Assembly (NCBI RefSeq): GCF_014762705.1
Contig: NZ_JABURL010000016.1
Span: 1-64,000 of the forward strand
Length of the DNA: 64,000 nucleotides
Direction: 5' to 3'
DNA from: Cyclobacterium sp.
GTDB lineage: Bacteria; Bacteroidota; Bacteroidia; Cytophagales; Cyclobacteriaceae
Part shown: one piece after another, positions 1 through 9,217 of the stretch
How positions within the stretch are numbered: position 1 is the stretch's first letter
How the letters are laid out: each line of letters starts with the position of its first letter
The notes under the pieces: generated by a model
What the model saw: the letters and a program-made list of their open reading frames with translations, nothing else
The model's database searches: none
What the model was told of the DNA's origin: nothing
Position numbers and translations under genes: made by a program

Positions 1-82
1 GGAGATGTTGATAAGAGACAGCATTTCCACCAAAACCACCCAGGGGCGGTCTCGCTGCCTGCAAGATAAATACCTCTTGCAT
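1..82 (-). CDS. Acetyl-CoA acetyltransferase (thiolase), N-terminal fragment
   Basis: The first 27 codons of a minus-strand gene run off the left edge. The translation begins MQEVFILQAARPPLGGFGG, which resembles the first beta-strand and the R-(T/P)-P-(I/L)-G-x-FGG signature at the start of thiolase-family enzymes. These condense or cleave acyl-CoA units in fatty acid oxidation or acetoacetyl-CoA synthesis. The ATG at 82 lies 44 bp past the end of the upstream batC gene on the same strand, so it may be co-transcribed or have its own promoter. The catalytic Cys and His blocks lie outside the window, so biosynthetic and degradative thiolase cannot be told apart. Confidence 0.55.
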   Translation of the reverse strand, partial: MQEVFILQAARPPLGGFGGNAVSYQHL

Positions 83-126
83 GTCAATATTGGTTTAGGT
101 TGGGAAAATAAAGTTTGAGTGGCCCT

Positions 127-765
127 TTAATAATCAGGCAATCCCCTTTTAGGTTGCTGCGTGGGCTTTTTTCTGTTTTGTTGGATATACCTGAGCTCAT
201 TGCTGTTCATGGCATCCAGGATTTGGGAAGCTTGTTCCGGTGTGATGTTCATCTCTTCCAGCCGCTGCCTCAGTTCTTCCATGGCTTTCTCCCGTTCACT
301 CAGGTCACTTTCCATATCATTGGGCTCATCTGATTCCTCATTGTTCTCTGATTTTTCGCCTCTTTTTTCTTCCATCTCATCGGTTTCGTCAGCCCCGTCT
401 TCCTCGGTTTGTTCTTCGCCTTCACCACTTTCCTGTTCCTGGCTATCCTGCTCCTGTTGGTCCTGCTCCTGGGATTCTTCCTGCTCCTGATCTTGCTGTT
501 CCTGGCTTTGCTGGTCTTTTTTCTCCTGGTCTTCCTGATCCTTTTGCAATTTTTCCCACAGCGCATTCAGTTTGGGGTCTTGAGGGTATTTTTCCAGTCC
601 TTCAGCCAATAATTGGCTGGTTCCTGGAATATCCTCATTCACATACTGCCTGGCTGCTTTGTTGAAATATTCTGTTTCAGATTGAGCTACCAAAAGGATT
701 GGAGACCAGAGAAGACAGGCAAAAAGGAATAATTTATGGATTGGTATTGATTTCATTGATCTCAT
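127..765 (-). CDS. batC: BatC-type aerotolerance protein with Glu/Gln-rich linker
   Basis: This 212-residue exported protein is the last gene of a Bat-type operon. A signal peptide (residues 4-28, ending LLVAQ) precedes a short TPR-like helical part (30-70). A very acidic, Gln-rich low-complexity stretch follows (about 71-150), then a conserved-looking C-terminal block (160-212) with LEEMNITPEQASQILDAM and a terminal basic PDY tail, as in Bacteroidota BatC proteins. The gene overlaps the preceding TPR gene by about 30 bp. The second Met (position 756) places the signal peptide better than the ATG at 765. Bat proteins have been linked to oxidative-stress tolerance, but their molecular role is unclear. 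The BatC call rests on the C-terminal block and the neighbours. Confidence 0.72.
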   Translation of the reverse strand: MRSMKSIPIHKLFLFACLLWSPILLVAQSETEYFNKAARQYVNEDIPGTSQLLAEGLEKYPQDPKLNALWEKLQKDQEDQEKKDQQSQEQQDQEQEESQEQDQQEQDSQEQESGEGEEQTEEDGADETDEMEEKRGEKSENNEESDEPNDMESDLSEREKAMEELRQRLEEMNITPEQASQILDAMNSNELRYIQQNRKKPTQQPKRGLPDY

Positions 766-1393
766 TTAAATGGTCTATGAATTTCTGGTAATGTGCCACT
801 GTTTCGTCTATTTCCAGCGCGTTTTCCATGATTTCCAAGGCTTCATCAAATTGAAACCTGTCCACCATCTCATCGGCCTGGGCTTTCATCCTTTTGGCGT
901 AATTGGATGGCTTGATCTGGTCTTCATCTTCCCGGTCTTCTTCGTTTTCCTGCTCTTCTTCATTTCCTTCCAGCCAGCGGCTCAAGAGTTCATAATTATA
1001 ACGGGCTTTTTCATTGTTTGGATTTTTAAGCAAGGCAGTCTTAAAATAAGAAAGGGCTTCCCGGTATTTTTGCTCATTTCCCAAGAGGACTCCCTGCTGG
1101 TTGGCCGCATAGGAGGGGATACTGCTGCCTGTACTGCTTGCCAGTGGCTCATAGGTTTTTTTGGCATCTTCCTCCTGACCATTGTTTTGGTAACTCAACG
1201 CAAGGTTAAAACGAACTTCAGGATGATTTAAACCATGATCTTCCAGCAAGGAAAGGTGATTTCGTATGGAATTTTCAAAATCCGTTTCTTTGAAGGACCT
1301 TTCTGCAGCAGCTATTGCCGCATTCCTGGCTGCTATTTTTTCCCAGTCAGCAGGTAAGAATAATAAAATCCAAAGTAAATATCTGGATAACAT
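734..1393 (-). CDS. TPR protein of the Bat operon
   Basis: A 219-residue tetratricopeptide protein. A short hydrophobic N-terminus (MLSRYLLWILLFLP) suggests export or membrane anchoring. TPR-like helix pairs lie at about residues 57-90 and 95-130 (for example KYREALSYFKTALLKNPNNEKARYN split over two helices). An acidic segment (about 143-158) and a further helical repeat (165-205) follow. It sits 18 bp downstream of the VWA gene and overlaps batC, so the three are almost certainly one transcript. In Bacteroidota the VWA protein BatB is usually followed by such a TPR protein, which is thought to scaffold Bat partners in the periplasm. The specific role is inferred from context. Confidence 0.75.
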   Translation of the reverse strand: MLSRYLLWILLFLPADWEKIAARNAAIAAAERSFKETDFENSIRNHLSLLEDHGLNHPEVRFNLALSYQNNGQEEDAKKTYEPLASSTGSSIPSYAANQQGVLLGNEQKYREALSYFKTALLKNPNNEKARYNYELLSRWLEGNEEEQENEEDREDEDQIKPSNYAKRMKAQADEMVDRFQFDEALEIMENALEIDETVAHYQKFIDHLNEINEINTNP

Positions 1394-1411
1394 ACTGTTG
1401 GTTTAGGTAGA

Positions 1412-2377
1412 TTAAATGGACAAGGTTCTGACAGGCAAAATGGAATCGATGATTGCCAAAATCAAGCCTGCCAGGAGAAAGTAGAAATATTTATTGGAGG
1501 AAGCCTCTACAGTACGGCTTGCCATTACCGTACCTTCCAATTTGGAAATGGCATCTATCAATTGTGGGATTTCCTGGCTTTCATCACTAAGCTCAAAATA
1601 ATCCCCCTCAGTTTGGCTGGCGATTTTCCTCAAATTGGTTGAGATCAATCTGGATATTGCCGGTCGATTGTTGGACTGGTCAATGACTACTCCGCTTCCT
1701 CTGGGAATCGTGCTGCCCGTTTCGGTACCTACACCCAAGCTGAATACCTTTATGCCTGACTGGTTGAGCTGCTCCATGGTTTCTTCCAATTCATTTCCAA
1801 AATCTTCTCCGTCACTGATCAGGATCACCGCTTTTGATTTGGGCTCCTGGCTTTCGTCTGACAGGAATTTACTGTAGGCCATTTTTAGTGGAGCTGCAAT
1901 GTCAGTGCCTGCATTAGGCACCAGACCACTGTTCAATCCATCCAAATGTAGCTGGATGACATTTTGATCAAAGGTAAGCGGACATTGTATAAACGCCTCT
2001 GATGAAAATATGATGATGCCCAACCTGTCGGAACTGAAATTTTTGACCAGATTTTTCAATTCAAATTTCACCCGCTGTAGCCTGCTGGGTTTGATGTCTT
2101 CCGCATTCATGGATCTGGAAAGGTCAATGGCCAGAAATATATCCTTTCCTTCCTGCTTGATCTCTTTCATCGCATTTCCGATTGAAGGACCGGCAAAAGC
2201 GATCAAAAACAAAGTGAAATAAAGGGTCCTCAGTGCCATCTTCCACACCAGCCTTCTTTTTTTGACTTTGATCTTCTGGTTGATTTTCCAAAAACGGTAC
2301 AAGTATATGGCATAGAGCAGTACAAAAACTGCTGCCAGTAACAGAATCGAATAATTATCAGGATATGCCCAAATCAT
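1412..2377 (-). CDS. VWA-domain membrane protein, BatA/BatB type
   Basis: A 321-residue inner-membrane protein with a von Willebrand factor A domain. Two transmembrane helices (about 10-28 and 50-68) precede the VWA domain, and a third hydrophobic helix (about 296-313) anchors the C-terminus, which is the standard BatA/BatB topology. The metal-ion adhesion site is visible as D85-L-S87-R-S89 (DxSxS), with a downstream NAGTD threonine and an ISDGED aspartate. It is the first gene of a three-gene minus-strand unit with the TPR protein and BatC. The usual MoxR ATPase, DUF58 protein, second VWA protein and BatD are not next to it, so this is a reduced or split Bat locus. BatA versus BatB cannot be decided; the TPR gene downstream favours BatB. 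Confidence 0.82.
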   Translation of the reverse strand: MIWAYPDNYSILLLAAVFVLLYAIYLYRFWKINQKIKVKKRRLVWKMALRTLYFTLFLIAFAGPSIGNAMKEIKQEGKDIFLAIDLSRSMNAEDIKPSRLQRVKFELKNLVKNFSSDRLGIIIFSSEAFIQCPLTFDQNVIQLHLDGLNSGLVPNAGTDIAAPLKMAYSKFLSDESQEPKSKAVILISDGEDFGNELEETMEQLNQSGIKVFSLGVGTETGSTIPRGSGVVIDQSNNRPAISRLISTNLRKIASQTEGDYFELSDESQEIPQLIDAISKLEGTVMASRTVEASSNKYFYFLLAGLILAIIDSILPVRTLSI

Positions 2378-2776
2378 GGCTTGAAATTAATCATTTATAC
2401 TTAAAACGAAGTCATTATCGGATAATTATTGGAAAGCACTCCGATTATTGAAATTCATTTGGTGAATAACCTGCAGGGAAGCTTAACTATTTTTACCCAA
2501 TACCGTTATCTTTTTGGATTCAACCCGGATTATACATTAGGTTTCGTTATAGCTTTTCCCGCATCGGGAAGGAAAGTATGGCAAATAAAATCAGACCGTT
2601 TTCAAATTCACTTCAGCGGTGGAGCTGAAAACAACAAGATAGCCACTGATTTCGAATTACTTACCGGCCGCAATACTTTTGCCTGTAGCTTATGCGTATT
2701 ATTGTCTGTTTCAGGTTGAAACCTACCCAATAACCAGGATGAAATTCTTTTCAATAAAAACATCAAGAAAATAGTA
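2378..2776. other. Intergenic region between divergent bat and TonB-receptor genes
   Basis: About 400 bp without a convincing gene. It must hold both divergent promoters. It contains a perfect 6-bp inverted repeat with a 3-nt loop (TTCCCG-CAT-CGGGAA, 2556-2570) and another at 2707-2721 (GTTTCA-GGT-TGAAAC). The stretch from about 2520 to 2700 has the look of a degenerate dispersed intergenic repeat rather than a promoter. The possible 96-codon plus-strand frame here has no recognisable domain or ribosome-binding site and is not called. Confidence 0.5.
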
Positions 2777-5191
2777 ATGTTTAAATACCGTTCAAATCCT
2801 TTTTGGAATACTTTTTTTGTGGTTCTTATTTGTATGTTGGTCATTTCTGGAAATGCTATTGGTCAGGAAGCAGTTTATCTCAAAGGACAGGTACTGGATA
2901 AGGTATCGGGTGAGCCTTTACCGGGAGCGACCGTATTTTGGAAAGACCAAACGGGCAAGGGGGCAGTTGCCGATATTGATGGCAACTTTTCAATAACCAT
3001 TACCAATACCGAGCTCCCGGCCACTCTGGAGATCAGGTTTTTAGGCTATCAGGGTATCAGCAGAGACATTAATAATAAAATCACAGATTTGAAATTTTTC
3101 CTTAGTCCTGAAGAAATGTCATTGCAAGAGGTAGTAGTCTCGGATAGGAGAGAAGATCACAATGTGCTCAGCACAGAAATCGGCCGGAATGAAATTTCCA
3201 GTGAAGAGCTAAAGCGAATTCCCGCACTATTTGGAGAAGTTGATTTATTAAGGGGCATACAATTGCTTCCGGGCGTTACTACTGCGGGAGAAGGTACCAC
3301 CGGATTATTTGTGAGGGGAGGTTCTGCTGACCAGAACCTGATTCAGATTGACGGGGCACCTATTTACAACCCTTCTCATTTTTTCGGTTTTTTTTCTGTG
3401 TTTAATCCGGATGCATTGACTGATGTGGCCCTTTACAAAGGCAATATCCCGGCCCAATTTGGGGGGAGGGTTTCCTCCCTGGTGGACATATCGCTGAAGG
3501 AAGGTAATACCAGGAAAATTGAAGGTGAAGGGGGAATAGGAAGTATCAGTTCAAGGTTAACCGTGGATGGGCCACTCTTTTCCGAAAATTCCTCATTTGT
3601 GCTTTCAGGCAGGAGAACTTACGCAGACTTGTTTTTGGCTTTTTCACCCAATGAAGACATTCGCAATAATCAGTTGTATTTTTATGATATAAGTGGAAAG
3701 CTCATGTGGCGGAAAGGGCCAAAAAACAAATTCACCTTTTCCACCTACTATGGAAGTGACTTTCTGGGTCTGGACGGGCAGTTTGGCCTGGGATGGAATA
3801 ACTGGATCAATTCATTCAATTGGGACAGGGAGATTAATGAACAATTGTACCTGGATGTATCGGCTTATTACAGCTTCTACAAATACCTGATCGGTTTTAA
3901 CGATGAGGACAATGGATTTGACTGGTCCAACTATTTTTCCGAGACCGGTATCAGGGCAGCATTGACTTACCTGCCCCGGGAGGATACAGAAATAAAAGCA
4001 GGGATTCACAGCCAGTTGTATTATTTTGCCCCTGTAGATTTACAACCTGCCTCTGGCAGTGGGATAGAGCCCCTGGTAACCAATCCGCGAATTGGATTAC
4101 AAAACAATTTTTTTATTGCTCTTAAAGAGGAGCTTTCCGAGCAGCTCAGCATAGAGGGAGGCATCCGTTTTGGGCTTTACCAGCAAATTGGAGATGGGGT
4201 GAATTATTTGTATGACGCCGTTGAAGGGGCAGGCTTCGGACAGGTAACAGATACCCTGGAATACCGCTTTGGGGAAAAAATGCAACATTACCAGGGATTG
4301 GAACCCCGCCTTGCGGTGAGGTACCTGCTGGGAGAGGGGACGTCCTTAAAAGGTAGCTATAATAGGAATTACCAGTATATTCAGGTGGCCTCCAATAGTT
4401 CCGCAGGTTTGCCGATTGACCGATGGGTTCCAGCAGGAAAATATATACTTCCAATCCGGGGAGATCAGGTGTCGGCCGGAATTTTTAAAAATCTCAGGAA
4501 CAATCAATGGGAAGTTTCTTTGGAAGGATATTACAGGGATTTCAGAAATATTGTGGACCTTAAGCAAGGGGCCAATATATTGTTTACCGACAATGTCGAG
4601 ACTGAAATACTTACAGGTAATGGCTGGTCTTATGGATTGGAATTTTTGCTGAGAAAAAATATTGGAAAGACCACAGGCTGGCTGAGTTATACAAGGTCCA
4701 GGGTGTTCAGGAAAATTCGGGGTATCAATGGCGGTTTTCCTTATCCGCCCCGGTATGACAGGCCCAATGACATCAGTTTGGTGCTTACACACCAGTTGAC
4801 CGATAGGATTAGTTTTTCCGGTACATTTATTTATACCACAGGAATTGCAGTAACCTTTCCAGTCGGCTCCTATGAAGTGGACAACCAGCGGGTGCCTTTA
4901 TATAATGAGCAAAGAAATAGTGATCGCTTCCCGGATTACCACCGGATGGATTTATCCCTGACCTTGAAAAATAAAAACAAAGGAAGGTGGTGGCAGGGAA
5001 GTTGGAACTTCAGTGTCTACAATGCTTATGGCAGGAAAAATCCCTTTTCTTACGAATTTACTGATATCTACAACAATGATATCAGATTTGACCGGGGTTT
5101 GGGAGAAGAAGTCAGTTCTGTAAGACCAGGGGTGGTGATGACCTACTTATTTGGCATCTTGCCATCTGTTACCTATAATTTTAAATTTTAA
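2777..5191 (+). CDS. TonB-dependent receptor with carboxypeptidase-like N-domain
   Basis: An 804-residue outer-membrane receptor. A signal peptide ends near residue 30 (NAIGQ). A carboxypeptidase-D regulatory-like beta-sandwich follows (about 34-110, with the typical G-x-V-x-D...G-x-P-L-P-G-A-T-V start). Next come the plug (about 115-235, containing RGGSADQNLIQIDGAPIYNP) and a 22-strand-type barrel ending in ...SVTYNFKF with a C-terminal Phe. It is shorter than SusC proteins and belongs to the group found next to DUF4249 lipoproteins, as here: the next gene starts 4 bp after its stop. It probably imports a scarce nutrient with TonB energy. The substrate cannot be read from the sequence; peptide-, metal- or sugar-type ligands are all possible. 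Confidence 0.88.
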   Translation: MFKYRSNPFWNTFFVVLICMLVISGNAIGQEAVYLKGQVLDKVSGEPLPGATVFWKDQTGKGAVADIDGNFSITITNTELPATLEIRFLGYQGISRDINNKITDLKFFLSPEEMSLQEVVVSDRREDHNVLSTEIGRNEISSEELKRIPALFGEVDLLRGIQLLPGVTTAGEGTTGLFVRGGSADQNLIQIDGAPIYNPSHFFGFFSVFNPDALTDVALYKGNIPAQFGGRVSSLVDISLKEGNTRKIEGEGGIGSISSRLTVDGPLFSENSSFVLSGRRTYADLFLAFSPNEDIRNNQLYFYDISGKLMWRKGPKNKFTFSTYYGSDFLGLDGQFGLGWNNWINSFNWDREINEQLYLDVSAYYSFYKYLIGFNDEDNGFDWSNYFSETGIRAALTYLPREDTEIKAGIHSQLYYFAPVDLQPASGSGIEPLVTNPRIGLQNNFFIALKEELSEQLSIEGGIRFGLYQQIGDGVNYLYDAVEGAGFGQVTDTLEYRFGEKMQHYQGLEPRLAVRYLLGEGTSLKGSYNRNYQYIQVASNSSAGLPIDRWVPAGKYILPIRGDQVSAGIFKNLRNNQWEVSLEGYYRDFRNIVDLKQGANILFTDNVETEILTGNGWSYGLEFLLRKNIGKTTGWLSYTRSRVFRKIRGINGGFPYPPRYDRPNDISLVLTHQLTDRISFSGTFIYTTGIAVTFPVGSYEVDNQRVPLYNEQRNSDRFPDYHRMDLSLTLKNKNKGRWWQGSWNFSVYNAYGRKNPFSYEFTDIYNNDIRFDRGLGEEVSSVRPGVVMTYLFGILPSVTYNFKF

Positions 5192-5195
5192 AACC

Positions 5196-6026
5196 ATGAG
5201 GCTATTCCTGAAAATATCACTACTGATGCTGTTGCTTGCCTGTCAGGAGGAGGTAAACCTTGACCTGGGGAACGTTGAAAAAACACCTATTATTGAAGCT
5301 ACCTGGACAGATGATGCATCCATGAATGCGGTAACTGTTGCTTACTCCAGGGATTATTATGATACCCTGCCCAATGAAGTTGCAGACCATGCGGAAGTAA
5401 GCATAGAGGATTTGCAAACTGGCGAAATAATGGCTTTTCTGTTTGAAGAAGATCTTGGCCAATACCTGCCTGCAAACCAGGAGGTAGCTATTATAGGTCA
5501 TGAATATCAGCTGCATGTTTCTCTGGATGGTAAGGATTATGTATCAAAAGGAATTACCCTGGAGGCACCGGTCCTGGATAGCATTACCTATGAATTCAAG
5601 GAAGAAAGGTTTTTTGCCAGTGAGGGCTATTACCTTACCCTGTATGGTAAAATACCCTTTAATGAAAATAATTTTTACAGGTTGATTCTCAGTAAAAATG
5701 ATACCGTTCTGAACCGCCGCTCCGATTATTTTCTATTTGATGATACCTTTGGCAGTTCCATATTGAACAATGGATTCGAATTGACTGCTTTTTCATTTGA
5801 TAAAGAGGATGTAGTAAGATTGCAAATGCTCAGGTTGAATCAAGGTGCTTATGATTACCTGAATCAGGTGGTATCACTTCTGTTTTCAGATGGGGGACTT
5901 TTTAGTCCTCCCCCGGAAAACCCACAATCCAACATTTCCGTGATGCAAGGCGAAGGAAGGGTGCTGGGTTATTTTATGACCGCTCCTGTACTTACCCGGA
6001 CCGTAGTCATTCAGGAAGAGGATTAA
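5196..6026 (+). CDS. DUF4249 lipoprotein, partner of the TonB receptor
   Basis: A 276-residue protein with a lipoprotein signal (MRLFLKISLLMLLLAC, lipobox LLAC with Cys16). The mature part is beta-rich and matches the DUF4249 pattern, with an early IEATWTDD strand and a later segment around PVLDSITYEF. The ATG at 5196 is preferred over one inside the receptor gene, because it places the signal peptide at the N-terminus and lies 4 bp after the receptor stop. DUF4249 proteins are encoded with TonB receptors in Bacteroidota. They are probably surface-exposed accessory lipoproteins, loosely comparable to SusD, but no ligand is established. The stop is only 23 bp from the convergent RND gene, with no evident terminator between. 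Confidence 0.82.
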   Translation: MRLFLKISLLMLLLACQEEVNLDLGNVEKTPIIEATWTDDASMNAVTVAYSRDYYDTLPNEVADHAEVSIEDLQTGEIMAFLFEEDLGQYLPANQEVAIIGHEYQLHVSLDGKDYVSKGITLEAPVLDSITYEFKEERFFASEGYYLTLYGKIPFNENNFYRLILSKNDTVLNRRSDYFLFDDTFGSSILNNGFELTAFSFDKEDVVRLQMLRLNQGAYDYLNQVVSLLFSDGGLFSPPPENPQSNISVMQGEGRVLGYFMTAPVLTRTVVIQEED

Positions 6027-6049
6027 ATCGGCAAAGGAAGTATTTTTTG

Positions 6050-9000
6050 CTACATATTTTCATTTTTGTGTGCTTCCGCCAACTGGACAAGCTCCTTTTT
6101 GCTATAGGCCACTTTACTGACCAGGTAGAACAATACCGGCACCAGGAATAAGGTAAAGAAGGTCGCCGAAAGCATTCCTCCCGCCACAGTCCAACCAATG
6201 GTTCTTCTGGCTACAGATCCTGCACCGGAAGAAAAAGCCAGCGGCAGTACGCCGAGTATGAAGGCAAAGGAAGTCATTAAAATGGGCCTTAACCTCAACT
6301 TGGCGGCCATCGCAGCAGCTTTGGGAATGGGAATTCCCCTGTCTACCCGCTCTTTGGCATATTCCACGATCAAAATGGCATTTTTTGCAGCCAGTCCAAT
6401 AAGGGTCAACAAACCAATTTGCGCATACACATTATTGGTGAGTGATGGAAACAACAAAAGGGTGATAATGGCGCCAAAAACGCCTGTAGGTACTGCCAGC
6501 AACACGGAAAAGGGAACGGACCAACTTTCATAAAGTGCCGTCAGGCATAGAAATACAAATACGATAGACAAGACAAATATTAAAAGTGTACTTCCTCCAG
6601 ATTTGATTTCTTCCCGGCTCACTCCTGCAAAATCAATACCGTAACCAAGGGGGAGTTCGGCAGCAGCCAGGGCAGAGATTCTTTCTATGGACTGGCCTGA
6701 GCTGTATCCGGGGGCAGCATCTCCATTAATGGTGCTGGATCTGAAAAGGTTAAAATGGCTGATCAAGGGAGCATTTTCAATCACTTCGGTGCTGACCAGG
6801 TTGCTCAAAGGAAGCATCCCCCCAGACCTGTTTTTGACAAAAATCTTTTCCAGGCTGGATAAATCCTCCCTAAAAGAGGTGTCTGCCTGGGCTATTACCC
6901 TGAAGTTTCTTCCATATAGTATGAAATCATTGACATAAGTACTGCCCAGGTAGGTTTGCATGGAGGCATAAGCATCCCCTATATTGACGCCAAGTCTGGC
7001 TGTTTTTTCCCGGTCAAGTTCTACCCGGTATGAGGGCGTGGTGGCACTAAAGAAAGTGAAGGCATTGGCAATTTCCGCTGTCTGATTCAATTCAGAGACA
7101 AACTCCTTCACCTCTTTTTCAAATTCATTGATGCTGGAAGTGCCGTCCAGATCCTGTACGACCATGGAAAAGCCCGATGTACTTCCCAGTCCCGGTATGG
7201 CAGATGGTGCTACAATAACGATTTTGGCTTCAGGCAATTTTTCATTCAATTCCCGTAATAGCCGGTCCCGTATTTCAAAAGCATTCTGTCCTTCGCCTTC
7301 CCGTTTGCTCCAGGGTTGAAGCTGGGAAAATACTGTCCCACTATTGGATTTGCTGGAAAAATTAATGGCATTAAGGCCTGTGACGGCCGTGAAATGAAAA
7401 ATATCCTCTTCCTCTCCCAGTATATCCATTAGTTTATTGATCGTTTCCAGACTTCTGGCAGTAGAAGCGCCCTCAGGTAATTCATATGTGATGAACAGCC
7501 TTCCTTCATCTTCACTGGGAATAAATCCCGATGGTTTTATTCCGAATAGTAAAACAGTAACAAGGATCAATAGGAACAAGCCTGCCAAATAATACCTGGC
7601 CCGGGAGAAACTTTTTTGGACGCTTTGCAGGTATCGTTTTCCAAAGGCATCGAATTTTTGGTTGAACCAGGAGAAAAAGCGCTGGATGCCTTTGGGCGAC
7701 CGGGATGGTTTTACGGGCTGTAGGATCAGAGAACAAAGGGCAGGTGTCAGCGACAAGGCAACAAATCCCGATATCAGCCCGGAAGCGGCGATGGCCATGG
7801 CGAATTGCTGGTAAAGGCGACCGACGATTCCCGGAATGAAGCCCACCGGTATAAAGACGGCCGCAATGATCAGAGACATGGCAATGACCGGTCCGGAAAT
7901 ATCCTTCATTGCTTTGCTGACCGCCTCTTTGGCATTCAGCTTTTCTTTTTCCATATAACCCATGGTGGCTTCCACTACAACAATGGCATCATCCACCACT
8001 ATACCGATAGCGAGCACAAAACCAAAAAGCGTCAGGTTATTGATCGAAAATCCCAGGGGTATAAATAGGCCAAATGTGCCGATAATGGAAACCGGGATAA
8101 TGAGAATAGGAATCAAGGTGGTTCTCCAGTTTTGGAGAAATATGAAAACTACCAGTGAGACCAGCAACAGGGCCAGAATCAATGCTTCTACTACCTCGCC
8201 TATGGAAACGCGCACCACGGAAGCAGATTCAAAGGGAATGACATATTCCATGTCATTGGGGAAGTTTTTCTGAATTTCTTCCATCGCTGCAATAATCCCC
8301 TCTTCCACATCCAGGATATTGCTTTCCGGTGTCTGGTAGACGATAAGGTAGGCTGCGGGTTTGCCATCGGTAAAATTATTGACCGAATAGTCAAACCTTC
8401 CCAATTCCACCCTGGCCACATCTTTCAGGTAAACCAATTGATCTCCTTCAGCCGCTGACTTCACAATAACATTTTCAAACTCTTCCTCACTGTTCAGGCG
8501 TCCATTGGTAAAAAGGGTGTATTCAAAAGATTGATAACCCTGCTGCGGAGGAGTTCCCAGTGCTCCTGCGGCCACCTGAATGTTTTGTTCCCTTAAGGCA
8601 GTAATGATTTCACCGGCAGACAGGCCGGTTTGAAAGAGCTTGTCTGGCTGTAGCCATATCCGCATGCTGAAATCCTGAGCGCGGGTAAAAATATCTCCTA
8701 CTCCCGGGACTCTTAGCAATTCGTTTTTGACAAAAATGTTGGCATAGTTATTTAAAAAATCAACACCATGGGTTCCTTCCGGTGAGAACATGGATACGAT
8801 CATCAAAAGGCTGGGGTTCCTTTTTCGGATGGTAATGCCCAGCCTGCGGACTTCTTCGGGGAGCAAAGCCTCTGCCACATTGATGCGATTTTGGACTTCT
8901 ACCGCTGCGATATCAATATTTGTACCCACCTCGAAGGTGATGTTCATGGTCATTCTACCCTCGTTGCTACTTGTGCTTTCAATGTAGGCCATACCGGGCG

Positions 9001-9217
9001 TGCCGTTGATCTGGGTTTCAAGTGGGGTGGCTACCGTTTGTTCTATGGTCTCCGCATCTGCACCGGTATAGGTGGCTGTAACCTGGATAATAGGAGGGGT
9101 AATATTGGGATATTGGGAAACGGGTAGGTTGACTATGGCAAGGGTGCCTAAAAGCAGTATGACCAAAGAAAGGACAATGGCCAGATTAGGCCGCTGAATA
9201 AAAATAGATGAAATCAT
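6050..9217 (-). CDS. RND efflux pump, inner-membrane subunit (HAE1/AcrB family)
   Basis: A full-length 1055-residue RND transporter of the hydrophobe/amphiphile efflux-1 family. The first transmembrane helix (about 10-28), large periplasmic loops and the second half-repeat are all present. The proton-relay Asp pair is in TM4 (GIVVDDAIVVVEA, D409 and D410), and the TM10 lysine segment reads GLAAKNAILIVEYAKER. The N-terminus (SSIFIQRPNLAIVLSLVILLLG) is typical of AcrB/MexB. It is the last gene of a TolC-adaptor-pump operon, with a 4-bp ATGA overlap to the adaptor. It should export drugs, bile-salt-like compounds or other amphiphiles through the outer membrane. No regulator gene is adjacent. Confidence 0.95.
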   Translation of the reverse strand: MISSIFIQRPNLAIVLSLVILLLGTLAIVNLPVSQYPNITPPIIQVTATYTGADAETIEQTVATPLETQINGTPGMAYIESTSSNEGRMTMNITFEVGTNIDIAAVEVQNRINVAEALLPEEVRRLGITIRKRNPSLLMIVSMFSPEGTHGVDFLNNYANIFVKNELLRVPGVGDIFTRAQDFSMRIWLQPDKLFQTGLSAGEIITALREQNIQVAAGALGTPPQQGYQSFEYTLFTNGRLNSEEEFENVIVKSAAEGDQLVYLKDVARVELGRFDYSVNNFTDGKPAAYLIVYQTPESNILDVEEGIIAAMEEIQKNFPNDMEYVIPFESASVVRVSIGEVVEALILALLLVSLVVFIFLQNWRTTLIPILIIPVSIIGTFGLFIPLGFSINNLTLFGFVLAIGIVVDDAIVVVEATMGYMEKEKLNAKEAVSKAMKDISGPVIAMSLIIAAVFIPVGFIPGIVGRLYQQFAMAIAASGLISGFVALSLTPALCSLILQPVKPSRSPKGIQRFFSWFNQKFDAFGKRYLQSVQKSFSRARYYLAGLFLLILVTVLLFGIKPSGFIPSEDEGRLFITYELPEGASTARSLETINKLMDILGEEEDIFHFTAVTGLNAINFSSKSNSGTVFSQLQPWSKREGEGQNAFEIRDRLLRELNEKLPEAKIVIVAPSAIPGLGSTSGFSMVVQDLDGTSSINEFEKEVKEFVSELNQTAEIANAFTFFSATTPSYRVELDREKTARLGVNIGDAYASMQTYLGSTYVNDFILYGRNFRVIAQADTSFREDLSSLEKIFVKNRSGGMLPLSNLVSTEVIENAPLISHFNLFRSSTINGDAAPGYSSGQSIERISALAAAELPLGYGIDFAGVSREEIKSGGSTLLIFVLSIVFVFLCLTALYESWSVPFSVLLAVPTGVFGAIITLLLFPSLTNNVYAQIGLLTLIGLAAKNAILIVEYAKERVDRGIPIPKAAAMAAKLRLRPILMTSFAFILGVLPLAFSSGAGSVARRTIGWTVAGGMLSATFFTLFLVPVLFYLVSKVAYSKKELVQLAEAHKNENM

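Noticed and set aside
161..612. Plus-strand Ser- and Leu-rich frames opposite batC
   Set aside because: They mirror the Glu/Gln-rich codons of batC and have no signal, domain or ribosome-binding site of their own.
2429..2719. 96-codon plus-strand frame in the bat/TonB gap
   Set aside because: No recognisable domain, no ribosome-binding site, and it overlaps repeat-like DNA. The region is better explained as intergenic.
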